Positions 44,505 to 54,775 of a DNA stretch of 64,000 nt are shown here, piece after piece. Position 1 is the first letter of the stretch. Every line of letters begins with the position of its first letter. Source of the stretch: Coriolopsis trogii (Eukaryota > Basidiomycota > Agaricomycetes > Polyporales > Polyporaceae); assembly GCA_020543525.1 (NCBI GenBank), contig JAHYIO010000004.1, forward strand, positions 2,108,001 to 2,172,000. Reading direction: 5' to 3'. The notes beneath the pieces are model-generated. The model made no database searches and was not told the origin of the DNA. It saw only the letters and a program-made list of their open reading frames with translations. The position numbers were made by a program, and so were the translations under genes.

Positions 44505-46217
44505 AGATGAAGGCAAGGGTGAAGATGATTTCAGAATCCCTTCCCCAGGCATCGAGGTTCCGGAGGACGCCGTCCTTCCGGATCTCAACTCCATGAATCT
44601 TGACGACCGACTCGCTGATTACCTCCGTACGCTGAGTGCCGACGACCTCCGCTACCGCCTGTACTGCTGGCAGATAGGCGAAACCCCATTCATTCGCAAG
44701 CTGACGGAGGCCATGTGGACAAAGGAGATCAACGATCTAGAGCGCACGGCCAAGACGAGCAACAGTGCTCAGAAGACCAGCCACGAGGAGGCTTTGCAGT
44801 CTCATCAGCCTCGAAAGTCGCCGCCGGCCTACGAACCTCAGCCTCGAGCATTGCCTCCGGCCGACACATCTCATCGTCGAGTGTCGCCGCCGGTGGATGC
44901 CCCTCAACGTCAAGCCACACCGCCGGCTGACGCACCTCCCCCTTGGACGTCGCGGCCGGCTGACGCACCTCAACGTCGAGTGTCGCCGCCGCCGGATATC
45001 CCTCAACATCAAGCATCACCACCGGCTGACGCACCTCCCCCTTGGACGTCGCGGCCGGCTGACGCACCTCAACGTCGAACGTCACCGCCGGCCGATACCT
45101 CTCAACGTCAAGTGTCACTGCCAGCTGATGCCCCGCCCCCTTGGACGTTGCCACCGGCCGACGCACCTCAACGTCGAACGTCGCCGCCGGCCAATGAACA
45201 TCAGCGTCGAGCATCACCGCCCACCGACACATCTCAGTGTCAATTTTTGTCACCGGCCGACGCACCTCAACACCAAGTGTCGCCGCTAGCCGCTCCGCAT
45301 CAGGCTGGAGCCTTGCCTCTGCGCAGCCCTCCGCCCATCAGCCCGCACGCTGCATCCGAAACTGCACAGGCCCAGATGCCAGAGCCGACGTCGATCATTC
45401 TGCAAGACGAGGATTGGCCGGACTGGATTCGGGCGCCGTTTGACTTTCTTGAGGCGAAAAACATGGGCGACATGTTCATGCGTGCACTGGAGTGGTGGAC
45501 GGTACTTGAGAGGTCGTATAAGTGGGAAACCTCAGTAAGTCATATGTGGATATCTCTGATCAGGGTCTCAATTGCTATCTCAGTCCCAGGGTTTCTCTAC
45601 TGTCAACCGTCCAAAACAAGTTGTAGTCTGGACGCGTGAGAAGAGGCGCGACTTGGAGAAGTCGCCAGAGATCTCTGATGAGACCGTCTACGCTGAACAG
45701 TGGTGGCGTTGGTGGACAGGCTTACAGCCTGACTGGCGCGCGCGCGATGAAGATTCGGGCCAGCTGCTCATAGGAGGGACTGGCAAGTGGGATGCTTTGA
45801 AGAACCCGGGCAAGAATGGGTTTCTTATCGTATTACTATCGCTTTACTGGTGGAGATCCGTGATGACAGAGGTGACCGCATCTCAGTGGCGCAGAGCAGT
45901 CGCCGATGTAGCATGGGTCATTGGAAGCATGGCCGAGAACGCTCTTCATGCCTCTGACAGGTGCGCACAGCTATGATATCATATATTGCAGCTTTGGCTG
46001 ATGCTTCTGCAGGGAAGAAGAGAGTGACGAGGATATAGGATCTAGTACTGGTCGCAAGCGCACGGCAGGACCACAAACTGCCAAGAAGACTTGGGGCAGA
46101 GGTCGCAGGCCGGATGCAGTATTGTCTACGCTGCCGAGGACCCGTGGCCGACGCGTGCGTGAGGAGAGTCTTCCGACGACTGAGCAGCAGCTGCGCAAGC
46201 GTTTGCGGCAGCGATAA
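42907..46217 (+). CDS. Large proline-rich protein of inner element
   Basis: Multi-exon gene from the ATG at 42907 (MSSSALDLEFVLVDAPSKPP). Blocks in order: basic KSKKAKKGGKPG; SYLDEFEALHHSDRP and FWAKVFKKYWERFPWYYDV; after an intron at 43284, PWQLYMAKKRDEIDKMFHTK with FRGSIARELYALESEEYQQQ; then IVQPLLDIIKEKTGYYLTLV; a Ser-rich linker; a nine-fold ED run (44470-44505); a Pro-rich repeat array (44870-45290); and a C-terminal block WPDWIRAPFDFLEAK...RPKQVVVWTREKRR...QWWRWWTGLQPDWRA, ending with basic residues at 46217. I recognise the N- and C-terminal blocks as recurring in Agaricomycetes proteins without an assigned function. Likely nuclear; involvement in transposition is inference. Confidence 0.7.
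44870..45290 (+). repeat. Proline-rich coding minisatellite
   Basis: About 20 imperfect repeats of roughly 18-21 nt/6-7 codons, organised as alternating PPADAPQRRVS and PPADAPPPWTS units, inside the large protein at 42907-46217. Confidence 0.7.
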
Positions 46218-46484
46218 TGTTGTCATCATAATTTAGTTGCTTTATATATGTTTGGATCCAGAGTGCCAGGGTTGTGAGCATCTGTTGAGGGAGGATGAGC
46301 AACATCAGTTCCCAATGGGGCCAGAGTACCATGGTGTCCAAATTTGGCATTGTAGACGCCCAATGACTCCTCTAGAACTGGGCATAAAGCGGATATAGCC
46401 CGATAGAAGACAAACAGTGCATTGTTTTGTACATACAAGAAAATGTGCTGTGTGGGGGAAATAGCGCTGTAAGCAATAGAGAGG

Positions 46485-46667
46485 AGCAGAGCCGCCCGCG
46501 CTAGCGCTGTCAGCCGCCAGGAGTAGGCCCCAAGGGTCCCTGATGAGCAGAGCCGCCCGCGCTAGCGCTGTAAGCCGCCAGGAGCAGGCCCCAAGGGTCC
46601 CTGATGAGCAGAGCCGCCCGTGCTAGCGCCGTAAGCCGCCAGGAGTAGGCCCCAAGGGTCCCTGATG
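46485..46667. repeat. 61-bp subterminal tandem repeat, 3 copies
   Basis: Copies at 46485-46545, 46546-46606 and 46607-46667, inverted relative to the two copies at 33549-33670. Confidence 0.85.
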
Positions 46668-46976
46668 TATACTAGGCGCTGTGTCTGCTTGATTTGGTAG
46701 TGTAGGCGCTTGAGCGCACCCTCCCAATGTATATGTACCGGATTTGGGCATGTAAACGCTCGGGGGAGACATTTAGCTACAGAGGCGCTGTATTTGTGTT
46801 GCAGCTACCCTATTAGGCAGTGTGCCGAGGAGCCGAGGAGGGAGCCGAAGGGCCGCTAGAGCATCCTCTCCTTTAGGGAAGACGTCATGATACATCATAA
46901 CCCCTGCCTATTCCTATTGTAAAACAGCGCACAGTATTTACCTGTTCGTGATACATCAAAGCTACAACAGCTGCTG
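46546..46976 (-). repeat. Inner element right terminal inverted repeat
   Basis: Reverse complement of 33240-33670, ends GCTACAACAGCTGCTG. Confidence 0.88.
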
Positions 46977-46983
46977 GTTGGGA
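46977..46983. repeat. Target site duplication, right of inner element
   Basis: GTTGGGA, identical to 33233-33239. Confidence 0.88.
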
Positions 46984-47014
46984 TAGGCGACCCGGAAACC
47001 TGAACCTCCTGCAT
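46984..47014 (-). pseudogene. Acidic repeat protein, split 5' part
   Basis: The ATG at 47014 opens MQEVQVSGSP and runs in frame into the codons that resume at 33239 once the inner element and one duplication copy are ignored. This is the short first part of the gene interrupted by the nested insertion. Confidence 0.6.
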
Positions 47015-47660
47015 ACCCTGTCAAGCGTCAGGTAGTCAGTTAGTGGTTCGGCGTGATGCCAAGCTTATAGCTCACTGCAGCAACCATCTTTTCTCGCCAA
47101 TTCATGATAGGGGACGTTGGAAAGGTACGGGCAATTGACGGGCGGTGTCCGGGCGGCGAGCGACCCGGTTGTGTAGCGCCAGTGAGCAGGTCGCTGAACC
47201 AGGGCTCCATCCGAGGAGTTGAGAGACGGCTGCCCGTCGTAAATTCACCGGGAAAATTGACGGCGTTATTTTCACTCTGGGGGTTGATTGTCGCTCCTTC
47301 ACGGGACGGTGGTGGCTGGAAATTGATGAACATGAATATTTGCGGCTCGGCTGAGAGAATAGCGCTTGGGAAGACAAACCTGGGACATGTTTGGCGACGG
47401 GATGCTGCTGGTCGGTCAATGGGCTGAACGAGCCTGAGTTTTTGTCCTCTGAAGAACCATGAAATTTGAACAATGGACGTGGAAGCCTTGGTCCGTGCGT
47501 GAACTTTATTGTCCGGGCCGGGCCGAGGATACGAAATGGGCGTCTATTGGCATTATAGAGGTCTTCGGACGGAGACAACTGTCGCAACACAACGACTCCC
47601 ATTTTTTCCCTCTCTTCTGCAGTGCTCTGCTTTCAATCTGCTCTCTGTCTTGCTGCACTC
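47015..47660. promoter_or_regulatory. Divergent upstream region in outer element
   Basis: 646 bp between the start of the split acidic-repeat gene (minus) and the Zn2Cys6 gene (plus). Open frames here have no recognisable content. A purine/pyrimidine-rich TTTTTCCCTCTCTTCTG stretch lies just before the plus start. Confidence 0.4.
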
Positions 47661-50116
47661 ATGGCCTCCCGCAACGCTGCTCTCAACGAACTCGCTTTCC
47701 AGTGCCTTTGCGCCTGGAGGGAGCGTCCGGCATCCACCGACCCGGACCGGGCGCAATGGGCTGTGCAATTTTCCAAATTGCTCAAATCGCTCCTAACCGC
47801 CCTTAAGGGCATCACGGCCCCAACCCTCGTGCCTCCTTTTGTCAACGCGGTCGTCCATCAGAACAACGCCGCCTTTCAACAGCCTGGACGCCAAATAGAT
47901 ATCGACGCGATCAATCTGGAGACGGCCCCGGTCCGCATCGGGAAATGGTTCATTTTGGACCAGGAGTATCGCGAGCCGCCAACCGTCCAGGGCTGGTGGA
48001 CACGGCCAGGCAAGTAGAACATTTATGTTATCTTTGAGGCATGGCCAAAAAGAATGGGCGAGCCTTTTGTGGGTTTTGCTGATTGCATGGCCGCTTTTCA
48101 GCCGTGGCGCAACCTGCTCTCGCCGCTGCCTCGTCCTCCACGGCTCGGCCACCGGATGTCGGTTCGGCCTCCGTCTCCACCATGACGGCCGGGCCGAGTT
48201 TTCCCCATCCGCAAGCCGGTTCAAAGCGGCTGGACATTCTGAATGTCACACCGCCCAGCCGACGGGTCTCATCCTCCATGGAGCTGTCCGACAAGTCGGT
48301 TCGGTTCGCGGCGACGCCCGATCCGAACGCACCACCCCCTCCTCCCCACCAACCCACTCCTACCGCATCTCAAGGCGGCCCGTCCACCACCGGCGTGACG
48401 AAATTGATCTTAAAACTCCCGGGTCCAGTGGAACCTCTCCCCACTGTGGACATGCCGTCAACGCCGACTCCCAGCCGACGGCGACGTGCGAGCTCCCGGG
48501 CGGCCGCGGGCCGGGCCGATGAAAGTGATGCCCCGACGTCAGCATCACAGGCCCCGGCTCCCGACCCGGCCAGCGCATCGGCATCCACTGGGATGAGGAC
48601 GAGGTCACGAGCAGCGTCCTCCGCGGGCGCAGCACGCTCCTCGTCCTCGACAATGAGCAAGAAAGGCAGATCCCAGCGGTCCGCGACAGGAGCCGCCCAC
48701 CGGTACCAGGAGGTCGACCTCCAGAAGCCGCTAGTAAACGAGTGGCGTCGTCCGGTGAGTGTTTTTTTCCTTTAGCTCTATCTTTTAACTGAGGTCTTTC
48801 CAGCCAATCAAATGTTCTCGTTGCGAACGCCGCAACCTCCTCTGCCTCGTCAACCTCGCCAACCGCTCAACATGCAACTGCTGCACCCAGGGGAAGACGT
48901 CTTGTTCTTTCGCGCCGCAGCTACGCAAGGGGTCGAAAAAGTCAACATACCGACTGTATCGCTGGTTCAAGGACAAGTCCCTCCAACACCAGCATCCGAA
49001 GGAATACTCTGCGGATAGCGAGTTCTCAACGGCCCCTGTCCCTGAGTGGTGGGAGAAGAGGTTTTGGAAGCTGTACGAGACAAACGCCAACGTTCCCGGG
49101 AGAGAGGTGGGCGAGCCGAAACTGCCCTCCACGAACACCTCGAGCAAAAAGCGGAAGAAATCCGGCTCGGTCTCGAGCGCGGTGAGCCAGGAGAGCCCAT
49201 CCGTATGTGTTTTTTTTGGGCTCCATTTCCCGTTGTTAACCAGTTCATAGTCGTCCAAGATAGGCCCCGGCCCGGCCAAGCGTGCTCGTCCGACCCGGGA
49301 GATCACGGCGGTCGAGCCCGACGACCGTAAGTTTTCGTCCGGTCCACTGTTTTTTTGTTTTGTTCACTGTTATTGCCCGCAGGTGAATGGGACGACATCC
49401 CGGCCGTCGAGGATATGCACCCCCCTCCCCAGTCGCGCACAAGACGCGCCAAGGCAGCCGCGACCTCCGTCAACGTCGGGAAGGGCTCGTCGTCTGCCGT
49501 CGCTGGCCCGTCCACGGCCCACGAGGACGTTGAGGGTGAGGCTGCCGGGTCGGACGTCGATACCGAGCCGGACAATGTGTGGCGCCGCATCATGCGGCTG
49601 GAGGACGTGTCGACCTCGCTGCTCACCCAGGTCCTTCAACTCGAGGACAGGGTTAAGGCGCTGGAGGCCGAGAAAGTCGCCATGGAGACGCGGATTGTGG
49701 AGGAGCAGAAGCATCAGTCGAGCGCCATGGACGTGCTCATGGCACGTATTCTGGACCTGGAGGAGGGCCTCCCCACAACCTCTGCCGCTGTCAGCAGGCG
49801 CGCCCCCAGATCCTCCTTGCTGCATCCGTCCACTCCCGTCACGGCTTATGTCCCCTCCGACCCCTCGTCATCCCCTAGCCCGCAATCCAGGAAGGCGCGC
49901 CGCCACGCGAAGAAGAACAAGGGAAAACAGCGGGCCCGTGCTTCCCAGAGCCTGTCCCCGGAGCCAGAGGAGGGGGTGGACGAGGAGTACGACATGACGG
50001 GGGTGCCTGAGCCCCAGCCGGACTCCGGCCCGGATGACGAGGAGCTGATGCAAGTCGATCGCGACGAGGACGGGCAAGGCGAAGAGGCGACAACTGCCCA
50101 ATATGATCGTAAGTGA
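47661..50116 (+). CDS. Zn2Cys6 coiled-coil protein of outer element
   Basis: Likely DNA-binding regulator. The start at 47661 (MASRNAALNELAFQC) has a helical N-terminal domain ending near WTRP. Intron 1 (48010-48101) uses a GC donor (CAG|GCAAGT) and TTTTCAG acceptor; only this choice keeps the frame into AVAQPALAAASSS. A Ser/Pro-rich exon runs to 48754. The next exon holds KCSRCERRNLLC and CNCCTQGKTSC, spacing C-x2-C-x6-C-x9-C-x2-C-x6-C, the exact fungal Zn2Cys6 binuclear cluster. Basic residues KGSKKSTYRLYRWFK follow. The last exon has a heptad-like coiled coil LTQVLQLEDRVKALEAEKVA (about 49620-49690), a basic KARRHAKKNKGKQRAR stretch and an acidic tail. Unlike host factors, the cluster is internal rather than N-terminal. 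Confidence 0.8.
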
Positions 50117-51324
50117 ATGTTTTCTTGTTATACTCGCGAACTACCTGACCAAAGAGTCTTAGAATGATTGCCATCCTTGTGCGACGTAGGGGTTCGGATA
50201 AGTTCGGGTGAGCACTCGGACCGGTTATTTCTTGGATCTTCTTGTTGCATGCTTCCCGGCTCCGTATTTTGTTTGTATCGTGTAATATATTGCAATTTTT
50301 CTTGTATGTTTATGCGAGTATAAGACCCACCTACACTCTGAGTGCAAATGAACACGCCTTCGGTTCACGAAAACCGAGCCGAAGGGCGAGCCGCAGATTG
50401 ACCTCACCGCCTCTCAATACTCAAAACCATGGCAATTCATTCACTATCCCATGGAACCGTATGCGGTCCAGCGTTTTCACAGGCACTCCTCGCATTCCGG
50501 CTTCTTCTCCGTGGCTATGCGGCTCTGTGGCCTCTCGTCGCGGCCCGGCTCGGCTATCGGGTCGGTATGTCCATAAACCATCTCCCAGGCTTCGAAAGTC
50601 TTGTGTAACGTCGCGAACACTTTGCAATGAGAAACGTTGACATCCAGTGGGACTGCATGTTTGATATTGGGCATGTACGAAGGTTACCATTGATATTCAG
50701 TGCTTGATGCCTGAAGTTTGTGGTAGGCATGTCAAGGTCACGGAGCCCTTGGCAAGATTCATAAACAACTTGAAGATGATGGTGCTGTAGACACAGTCAA
50801 ATTTGCCAACAAGGTCAGCAGAGCTCTCTGGCATCTGAACTGACGATGGGTAGTCCTGCGAACAGGCAGCGGAAGTCCCGCCTTCCGATGCTGAAATTCG
50901 AGTTGATTTTGGCACTCCGGATCCAAACGGTGACGTTTCCAGCCCCTGCGTCAATGACACTCAATGGCCGGCTCCCCTCTCCACCGCTATGCACTCCTGT
51001 CGTCTCGCCGGTCCGAGCCGGTACCGGAGAGCATCGGGATAACGATTGTGCCACCACCGCAATCACTCGACGTTACAGTACAACAGCAATAGCTGAAGCA
51101 AATGTTTTGTTTGCAGAAGCATCCGCCATGTATATCAGAATAGCAGCCGAAGATCGGGCCAAGCCAGTCGGGCCGGCCTTCGGGTCATGTACTCAAAGAC
51201 ATTCCGACAGGTGTCCGTGGAAGACACAATGAGAGTACCACATTTGTGAGGGATAATGCATGGAAATACACGGACAGATACCACATTGGACGAAGATGCA
51301 GCCACTATCCCTTCGGCACACGTT
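50117..51324. other. Convergent intergenic region, 1.2 kb
   Basis: No gene is supported. On the minus strand around 50960-50830, IDAGAGNVTVWIRSAK with FRCLFAGLPIVSSDARE faintly recalls the DAGGGT...ECLFAGSVFV pattern of fungal Hsp70/Hsp12A-like proteins, with frame breaks on both sides. It could be a captured host fragment or chance. Confidence 0.3.
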
Positions 51325-54300
51325 CTACACCCTCTTGGCCTTACGGGCCGACCGACGCACGGGCTGATGGCTCTCCCCCTCAGATGCTCCCCCACGCCTT
51401 GCCTTCTTCTTGCCTGTCTTACCCTTCGCTGCGCCACCAGCATCCTCAGTGATGTCATTGCCGGTAGGTGTCTCGTCGCTCGGGGCATCAATTGCGGGGT
51501 CGGGTACCTGCGCGCCTACATTTGATGATCCGGGGAAGGATGATGGTCCAGGTCCATCCATGGCAGGAGCCAATGAGGATGTCGCCGGGATCGTCGGATC
51601 CCCATCCGAGCCGCCGGCTGGTCGAGGATCCTCAGGCACGGCCGTGATCCGCGCCGGCTGTTTACCTTTAGACTTCCCCGATGGTCCCCCTGATCAATGA
51701 TGTCAGCGGGGAAAGTGCATCTGCCGTTATCATGGAAAACTCACTTTTAGGTCTGTTAGCCCGTTGTCCACCGGTGGACGACAGATCCGCGTCGTCGTCA
51801 CCCATAACCGCATTCTCGACCTCACCAGCCGATATCCCTTCGGACTCCACGTCATCGACAGACATGGGGTTTGGCAAAGAGGCACCTGCGTTATCACCTG
51901 TGGCGTTGGCCGTTGCACCCTGCCGCCTGGCCGACCTGGGCAGGACACCGGGACCAAAGTCTTCGCCATCCGGGCCGCGGTACACGGCCATCTTGCAAGC
52001 CGGAGCGAGGATGCTTTGGAGGTGAGTCCAGTCCGCTTGGCTGCGGCGTATATATTCGGGTCCGTCGTAGGCTACTGGTTCCGACTCGTCGTTCTCGGTG
52101 TCGTTGACCCGGAACAAGTCGCGGATGGATAGCGCCACAGCGAGGAGCCATCGCTGGAGCTCACCGGCCGACGATCGTGACGTTGGGACCCGGTCTCTCA
52201 GATGTTCCATCAGCTCGGTCCAGCTGCTCAGGCTCTGGTGAAACCGTGCCGGGACCGCATTGACGTCGTCCTGCCAGCTGACCCACCCGAGCATCCGGTC
52301 TTCTGGATTGGAAATGACAGTCGCACACCTGGTAAGCTGAGCATTACAGGTCAGGTTCAACGTGTCGCGCTGGATGCCACTCCGATTTGCTCACCATATG
52401 CCGCCAAGACTCGAGCACTTGGTGGAACTCGGGGAGGTTGCCCAGGCTGTAGAGGTAAGCGCATGGGTCCTCCATGTCGACGGCCCACATGGTCCCCTCG
52501 CATCGGGCTTGCGCAACCAACTCCGGGTCGGGAGGGAAAGGAACAGTCGAAGCAAGGGACGGGTCTGCGTTCGCGGCACCATGGTTAGCGGTCCTGGCTC
52601 GAGCTGCGCGAGCAGGGAGGCGACGGGTTGGACCCGGGGCAGTCGACGGTGCTGCAGCCGAACCACCCAGCATCTCGTCCGGGGTGTCGTCGCCGCTTGA
52701 GCCCCGGGTGGAGAAATGCCCCTCATCGGCCGAGCTATCGTCCACAACGTCCTTGGCTGGTCGCTTGCCCGAGCGACTCCGCCCACCCACCGCACCCTTG
52801 CCTTTCTTTCTTTTGGACCCGGCATGAGGCGCCTGCGGCAGTTCATCAGCAGCACCCGCAGCACCATCGGCAGGCACCCCCGATGGGTCGGCGCCATCTG
52901 CAGCACCCTTTGCGGTAACTGCAGCAGCGGCGGCAGCGGCTGCGGCCTTTGCAGCTTTCGGGGCTAAGCTCTTCATAGCACCTGCCTTCTTTGCGGCCCG
53001 GGATCCTTGAGGCCCTTGAGGTGGAGGTTGAGCGTCCTGGCCATACGTCGCTTCGATGAGCTCCGCTGATGAACCGACGGCGTAGTGAGTGAACCGAAAC
53101 TTTCGTGCCTCCTCCCCAGGGAGCTTCTGACGAGCCTGAATCTCCGTCCACAACCTCGCAGACGTACGCGGCATATGCGGGGGGTCAGTGAATGTTTCCC
53201 CCAGGTCTAAAGGCACGAGACCCGGTTCAAAGAACTTGTTCGGATCCTTGCCGATGAGTTTCCACGGGACCTGGGGGTCGCTGCCCCGAGGGTAACCTTT
53301 GGCCAAACCTAGCATGCAAATCCAATTCAATGCGTGGAGCGACTGGGGGAAGATATGGCAGGCTCACCATACAAGGCCTTAAAGTACGCGAGGAGGTATT
53401 TCTTCTTGATCTCCGACCCGACGATGGGCCGGCCCGTGACCGGGTCGGTCTCGGGCAGGATAGGCCAGCCGTCCTCGGTGTAGGGGATCTTTCCGATGGG
53501 CGGCGGGTCGGGTTGATCGTCCCCTTCGGCAGGGATGTCTTCGTACAAAAGTCTCATGTATTGGACGCACTTATCAGCCGGACCCTCAAACCAGCCGGGA
53601 TACTTTGCACCGAAGGGCGGCAGATCGTTCTCCTTCAGAATCTGGCTGGTGTCCGATCTATGGGTCGGCTCGGGTGAGCTGCAATCGTAGGGAACGTAAA
53701 GTTTGCACATACTGCATGGTATGCGGGATCCCCTTGTCGTCGTTGTATGTCAGGACAACGGTGCCAAAACACTTCGTCTGGTCCCACAGCATTTTGAGGA
53801 AGCCGTGCACCCAATGTGGTAGTCGCTTCTTGATTAACCTGAGCAACATAAAATATGAGCTTGCCACGATTCTGCCCACGCGTCGAGCACAACTTACAGG
53901 AGCCGAACATTGTCCGGCGGCCCTTGGAGAGTCCAAGTACGAGCAATGTCCTCGTACCTGGTTTGCTCGGCCGGTGGTAACGCCCGCCACAGCGCGCTTC
54001 TTGCCTGGTTGAAGGCCGCCAATTCCTTCCCCCGTTTATGACCCGCATCGAGGACGACGGCCGGGTCTCTCCCGGCTTCCTCTTTGGCGAGAATCGCGTC
54101 GCGTTCGGCAACGATAGCCTCGTACTCAAGCTCTTTGTGCACCTCCCACCCGCTCCAGGTAATCTTCAGCTCCTTCGGCACCCGGTTGGCCCCAGTGTTC
54201 AGGTTCAGTTGGAACCAGGAGTTGATTTTCTTAAGGATCGGGTCGGTCGACGGCCCGGCCCGACGCATGCAAGAGCACTCACCGACTGAATGAAGCTACG

Positions 54301-54471
54301 CGCATATGGATCGTTGGCATCGCGCTCCCGCCCCTCAAGAATTTTTGTGGTCAGGGCGTTTTTCACCAAGGTCTTCTCGTTCTTAGACATGGTGAGCCAC
54401 GACTCAAGGTGCTCCTTGAGATACTTCTGTTCCTTCTCGGTGAGCCCTAGGTCTTCAGCCACGGCGGCCAT
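51325..54471 (-). CDS. Large nuclear-type protein of outer element
   Basis: Multi-exon gene from the ATG at 54471 (MAAVAEDLGLTEKEQKYLK). Blocks: KEHLESWLTMSKNEKTLVKN; after intron 1, KINSWFQLNLNTGANRVPKE and AFNQARSALWRALPPAEQTR with RYEDIARTWTLQGPP, a helix pattern loosely like an HMG-box; IKKRLPHWVHGFLKMLWDQT; a 71-nt intron (GTATGT...GCCAG) to LKENDLPPFGAKYPGWFEGP; then KKYLLAYFKALYG. A following long exon includes FRFTHYAVGSSAELIEATYG, an Ala/Lys-rich stretch and LYSLGNLPEFHQVLESWRHM. The last exons are acidic, ending basic (RRSARKAKRV). The overall architecture parallels the large protein of the inner element. No enzymatic motif is visible. Probably a DNA- or chromatin-associated accessory protein, by inference. 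Confidence 0.65.
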
Positions 54472-54775
54472 TGTGGTGGATTGTGCAGCAAAAAGGCGTA
54501 TAAACAAAACAAAGCAATGATAATACCTGGCCCGGTCGTAGCCCTCGTCCTGATACTAAGTCATCCGGGCAGTGGGGCAGCTCGCGGGTCGTTGCCCGGA
54601 TGAGGCTTTCGGGTCGGATGGGACCGGTCCGGCCATCGATACGGGCGGCAGAACAATGCGGCGATCCTCTCCTCCCGCCTCGCGCCAAGTAGGCACGCTG
54701 ATTGCGCATCAAACTCTCCACACGACACCTTATCACGCCACAGACTTGACGTGTGACCCTTGACCCTGCTCCGCC
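54472..54775. promoter_or_regulatory. Divergent promoter region of outer TET/JBP gene
   Basis: 304 bp between the start codons of the minus-strand large protein and the plus-strand dioxygenase. Unlike the inner element, no long CT tract is present. Confidence 0.4.

Larger units (their letters stand above)
33240..46976. mobile_element. 13.7-kb KDZ/TET-JBP element (inner, nested)
   Basis: Inverted termini starting CAGCAGCTGTTGTAGC extend over about 430 bp (33240-33670 against 46546-46976; positions pair as x and 80216-x) and look identical by eye. They are flanked by a 7-8-bp duplication. Genes: KDZ transposase (minus) and TET/JBP dioxygenase (plus) divergent at the left, then two small genes, an RNase-H1-N protein and a long proline-rich protein. 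It lies inside a gene of the outer element, so it arrived later. Confidence 0.9.

Noticed and set aside
44729..45265. Minus-strand 178-codon frame opposite the proline-rich region
   Set aside because: Shadow of the coding minisatellite on the plus strand.
50660..51080. Hsp70/Hsp12A-like remnant on the minus strand
   Set aside because: Only a few residues fit (DAGAGNVTV, CLFAGLPIV) and frames break; too weak to call without a search.
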